From an uncultured Alcaligenaceae bacterium (GTDB lineage Bacteria > Pseudomonadota > Gammaproteobacteria > Burkholderiales > Burkholderiaceae_B): a stretch of 7,982 nt of DNA. Shown here piece after piece: positions 6,129-7,982 of the stretch (position 1 is its first letter; each line of letters begins with the position of its first letter). The stretch spans positions 1 through 7,982 of the forward strand of contig CALCPT010000515.1 in the NCBI GenBank assembly GCA_937897265.1. Reading direction: 5' to 3'. Under the pieces are notes generated by a model. That model saw nothing but the letters and a program-made list of their open reading frames with translations. It searched no databases and was not told the DNA's origin. The translations under genes and the position numbers were made by a program.

Positions 6129-6222
6129 TCGTGCTCTCCAACGTATTTTTAAGTTTTTTGGGCGACATCTTCCCATTGATCTTACTTCTTCGGTACTATG
6201 TTCGCCATCCGCTTGGTGCAGT

Positions 6223-6236
6223 GCCGCAGTTGCGGC
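6223..6236. promoter_or_regulatory. Palindrome in the divergent intergenic region, possible operator
   Basis: GCCGCA-GT-TGCGGC is a perfect 6+6 inverted repeat, 78 bases before the TRAP binding-protein start and about 95 bases from the hydrolase start. Its position between divergent genes suits a transcription-factor site. No regulator gene is in the window to pair with it. Confidence 0.3.
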
Positions 6237-6314
6237 CTGTGTCCTTCGGTACGGGCTTAGTGTTTACGCCACCCGTTTGCCCTTTTCACTTCTATCCTTT
6301 GTCCAGGAGACATC

Positions 6315-7307
6315 ATGTCCCGCTTACCTCTAATTCGCTTGGCCGCCGCCTTGGCCTGTGTTGGTTTGACCAGCTTGGCTCAGGCCCAAACCAAATGGGA
6401 TTTGCCTTCGGCGTATGCCCCCGGTAATTTCCATACCGAAAATCTTGAGTATTTTGCAAAGCAGGTTGACGCTGCCACGGCTGGCAAACTTAAGATTGTG
6501 GTGCATTCAAACGCTTCATTGTTTAAAGCACCTGAAATCAAGCGGGCTGTGCAAGGTGGTCAGGCACAGTTGGGCGAGATCCTTTTGGTCAATTACGAAA
6601 ATGAAAATCCACTGTTCGGTATGGATGGCTTGCCATCACTAGTTGGCAGCTATGCCGACGCTGAAAAGCTCGAGGCAGTGCAGCGCCCAGCGCTTGACAA
6701 GTACCTCGAAGGCCAAGGGATGAAAATCTTGTACACGGCCCCTTGGCAACCACAAGGCATTTATACCAAGAAGCCAGTCAATGCCGTGGCCGACATGAAA
6801 GGCCTGAAATGGCGTTCGTATTCGCCCATCACCGCCCGCTTGGCTGAAATGATGAACATGGTTCCGGTCACGATTCAGGCAGCTGAACTTAGTCAGGCAC
6901 TTGCCACTGGCGTCGTTGAAAGCTATTTGTCCTCAAGCGCTACTGGTGTTGACACCAAGACCTACGAGAGCATGAAGTATTTCTATGAAATGCAGGCTTG
7001 GATTCCGAAAAATGCTGTGATTGTGAGCTTGAAAGCGTTCAATGCGCTAGATAAAGCCACGCAACAGGCCGTCACGAAAGTGGCAGCAGAGGCGCAAGCA
7101 CGAGGCTGGAAAATCAGCGCAGAAAAAGAAGCTGTGTTGAAAAAAGTCTTGGCTGATAATGGTATGACGGTGACACCACCGTCTGCTACGTTCTTGGGTG
7201 AGTTCAACAAGATCGGCGCGACCATGGCCACAGATTGGGAAAAGAAAGCTGGTGCTCAAGGCACTGCTTTGATTGCTGAATACCGCAAACTCGTCCCTGC
7301 TAAGTAA
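6315..7307 (+). CDS. TRAP transporter substrate-binding protein, DctP family
   Basis: A 330-residue periplasmic solute-binding protein for a tripartite ATP-independent (TRAP) transporter. A signal peptide is clear: basic MSRLPLIR, a hydrophobic core to about residue 20, and AQA before a probable cleavage near residue 24, with the mature chain starting around QTKWDLPSAY. Typical family features follow: NFHTENLEYFAKQVDAATAGKL (38-59), the hinge region GMKILYTAPWQPQG (135-148), and GLKWRSYSP (163-171). Arg167 matches the conserved Arg that clamps a ligand carboxylate. A carboxylic acid ligand is therefore likely but its identity is open. The start is backed by AGGAG five bases upstream. DctQ follows after 40 bases. 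Regulation may come from the divergent region, where a palindrome is seen. Confidence 0.94.
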   Translation: MSRLPLIRLAAALACVGLTSLAQAQTKWDLPSAYAPGNFHTENLEYFAKQVDAATAGKLKIVVHSNASLFKAPEIKRAVQGGQAQLGEILLVNYENENPLFGMDGLPSLVGSYADAEKLEAVQRPALDKYLEGQGMKILYTAPWQPQGIYTKKPVNAVADMKGLKWRSYSPITARLAEMMNMVPVTIQAAELSQALATGVVESYLSSSATGVDTKTYESMKYFYEMQAWIPKNAVIVSLKAFNALDKATQQAVTKVAAEAQARGWKISAEKEAVLKKVLADNGMTVTPPSATFLGEFNKIGATMATDWEKKAGAQGTALIAEYRKLVPAK

Positions 7308-7347
7308 TTTTGTTTGTTGATTTTTTAGACTAAAGTGATGTCGCCCC

Positions 7348-7881
7348 ATGAGAAAGTTTCTTGATGCGTTGTACCTCGTGGCGGGCGGCATTGCCGCTCT
7401 GTGCGTGTGCGCGATTTGCGCCTTGATGGTCGGGCAAAGCGTGTTACGCGAGTTCGGTATTAAGACGGGGGCCGTCAACGACGTAGTGGCTTGGTTGTGC
7501 GCCGCCGCAGCATTCTTAGCGATGGCGCACGCCTTCAAGCACGGTGATTTCGTACGCGTCACACTGCTGCTCGAAAAACTTGCACCTAAGCCGCGCCAGC
7601 GCTTTGAGCTAGTGTCGCTGGCCTGCGCTGCGGTCGCGGTTGGCTATCTGGCTTGGTCCGCCACCTTATTTACGTATGAAAGCTGGGTCTTTAAAGATGT
7701 TGCCGGCGGCCTCTTGCCGATGCCGATGTGGATTCCGCAAATGTCTTTTCTGATCGGCGCCTGGTTGTTTTTTATTGCGGTTGTCGACGAGTTGGTGATC
7801 GTTGCACGCGGTAAGCGCCCCACCTATGTTGTTGCTGTTGAAGAGCGGCATGCGAAGGGTGACTTTTCTTCTGATGTCTAA
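7348..7881 (+). CDS. TRAP transporter small permease subunit, DctQ family
   Basis: A 177-residue membrane protein with four hydrophobic segments, at about residues 8-30, 45-62, 88-107 and 130-149, which is the DctQ topology. The cytoplasmic loop motif HAFKHGDFVRVTLLLEKL (61-78), with its His-Gly-Asp-Phe-Val-Arg-Val core, is typical of the family, as is the PMPMWIPQM stretch (123-131) before the last helix. It pairs with a large DctM subunit and the DctP-type protein to import a carboxylate using the sodium or proton gradient. The ATG at 7348 has only a weak upstream AAAGTGA, suggesting coupling to dctP. The C-terminal 25 residues are polar. The large subunit gene expected downstream has not begun by the right edge. 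Confidence 0.92.
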   Translation: MRKFLDALYLVAGGIAALCVCAICALMVGQSVLREFGIKTGAVNDVVAWLCAAAAFLAMAHAFKHGDFVRVTLLLEKLAPKPRQRFELVSLACAAVAVGYLAWSATLFTYESWVFKDVAGGLLPMPMWIPQMSFLIGAWLFFIAVVDELVIVARGKRPTYVVAVEERHAKGDFSSDV

Positions 7882-7982
7882 CGCAGTACGCGCGCGCTCA
7901 GCGAGCTGTCGTTTAGGCAGCGGTTGCGTGCGTCGTGCGTGGTCCATCAGAAAGCTTTGCACCGTCGGGTAAGACGCAGGTA
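7882..7982 (+). other. Spacer after the DctQ gene, no gene start seen
   Basis: These 101 bases contain no ATG on the plus strand, and the GTG candidates give reading frames unlike DctM (one runs into a stop, others give hydrophilic sequence). The stretch has GC-rich small inverted repeats such as CAGC-GA-GCTG near its left end and CGTC-GGGTAA-GACG near its right end. It ends in GCAGGTA, which could be a ribosome binding site for a gene beginning just past the edge. Confidence 0.35.

Overview
The window looks like a stretch of chromosome from a betaproteobacterium, probably Burkholderiales and possibly Alcaligenaceae-like. This is inferred from gene content (CaiB-type CoA-transferase, acyl-CoA dehydrogenase, crotonase and MmgE/PrpD in one operon, with a TRAP transporter nearby) and from protein style. 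There are no rRNA or tRNA genes, no insertion sequences and no CRISPR. Nothing in the window forces a species name.

Layout, left to right. (1) Positions 1-3655, all on the minus strand, hold a catabolic operon. In transcription order it encodes a family III CoA-transferase, an enoyl-CoA hydratase/isomerase (joined by a 4-base ATGA overlap), an acyl-CoA dehydrogenase (after a 109-base spacer containing a very GC-rich palindromic element), and the first 123 codons of an MmgE/PrpD family protein that runs off the left edge. Together they suggest activation of a carboxylic acid to its CoA ester, alpha,beta-dehydrogenation and hydration. The substrate cannot be read from the sequence. (2) Positions 3730-5286, minus strand, hold a metal-homeostasis unit. 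A putative promoter is followed by a yybP-ykoY family (Mn2+) riboswitch, a TerC/YjbE-family membrane protein, and a closely coupled small protein of unknown function. A strong hairpin followed by a short T-run closes the unit. (3) Positions 5439-6128, minus strand, encode a metallo-beta-lactamase-fold hydrolase that probably starts at TTG. (4) Positions 6315-7881, plus strand, encode a TRAP transporter periplasmic binding protein (DctP type) and the small membrane subunit (DctQ type). The large DctM subunit would be expected next, but no start is visible in the last 101 bases.

The best-supported unusual element is the riboswitch at about 5131-5276. It was not signalled by any coding sequence, yet it carries the diagnostic L1, L3 and 3' core sequences of the yybP-ykoY class plus all the expected helices. 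It lies directly upstream of a gene family known to be controlled by it. The uncharacterised protein co-transcribed with TerC is therefore likely to be manganese-regulated too, and is the most interesting open question here. The four-gene CoA operon, the divergently transcribed hydrolase and the TRAP system may belong to one carboxylate uptake and degradation locus, but that is inference from proximity only.
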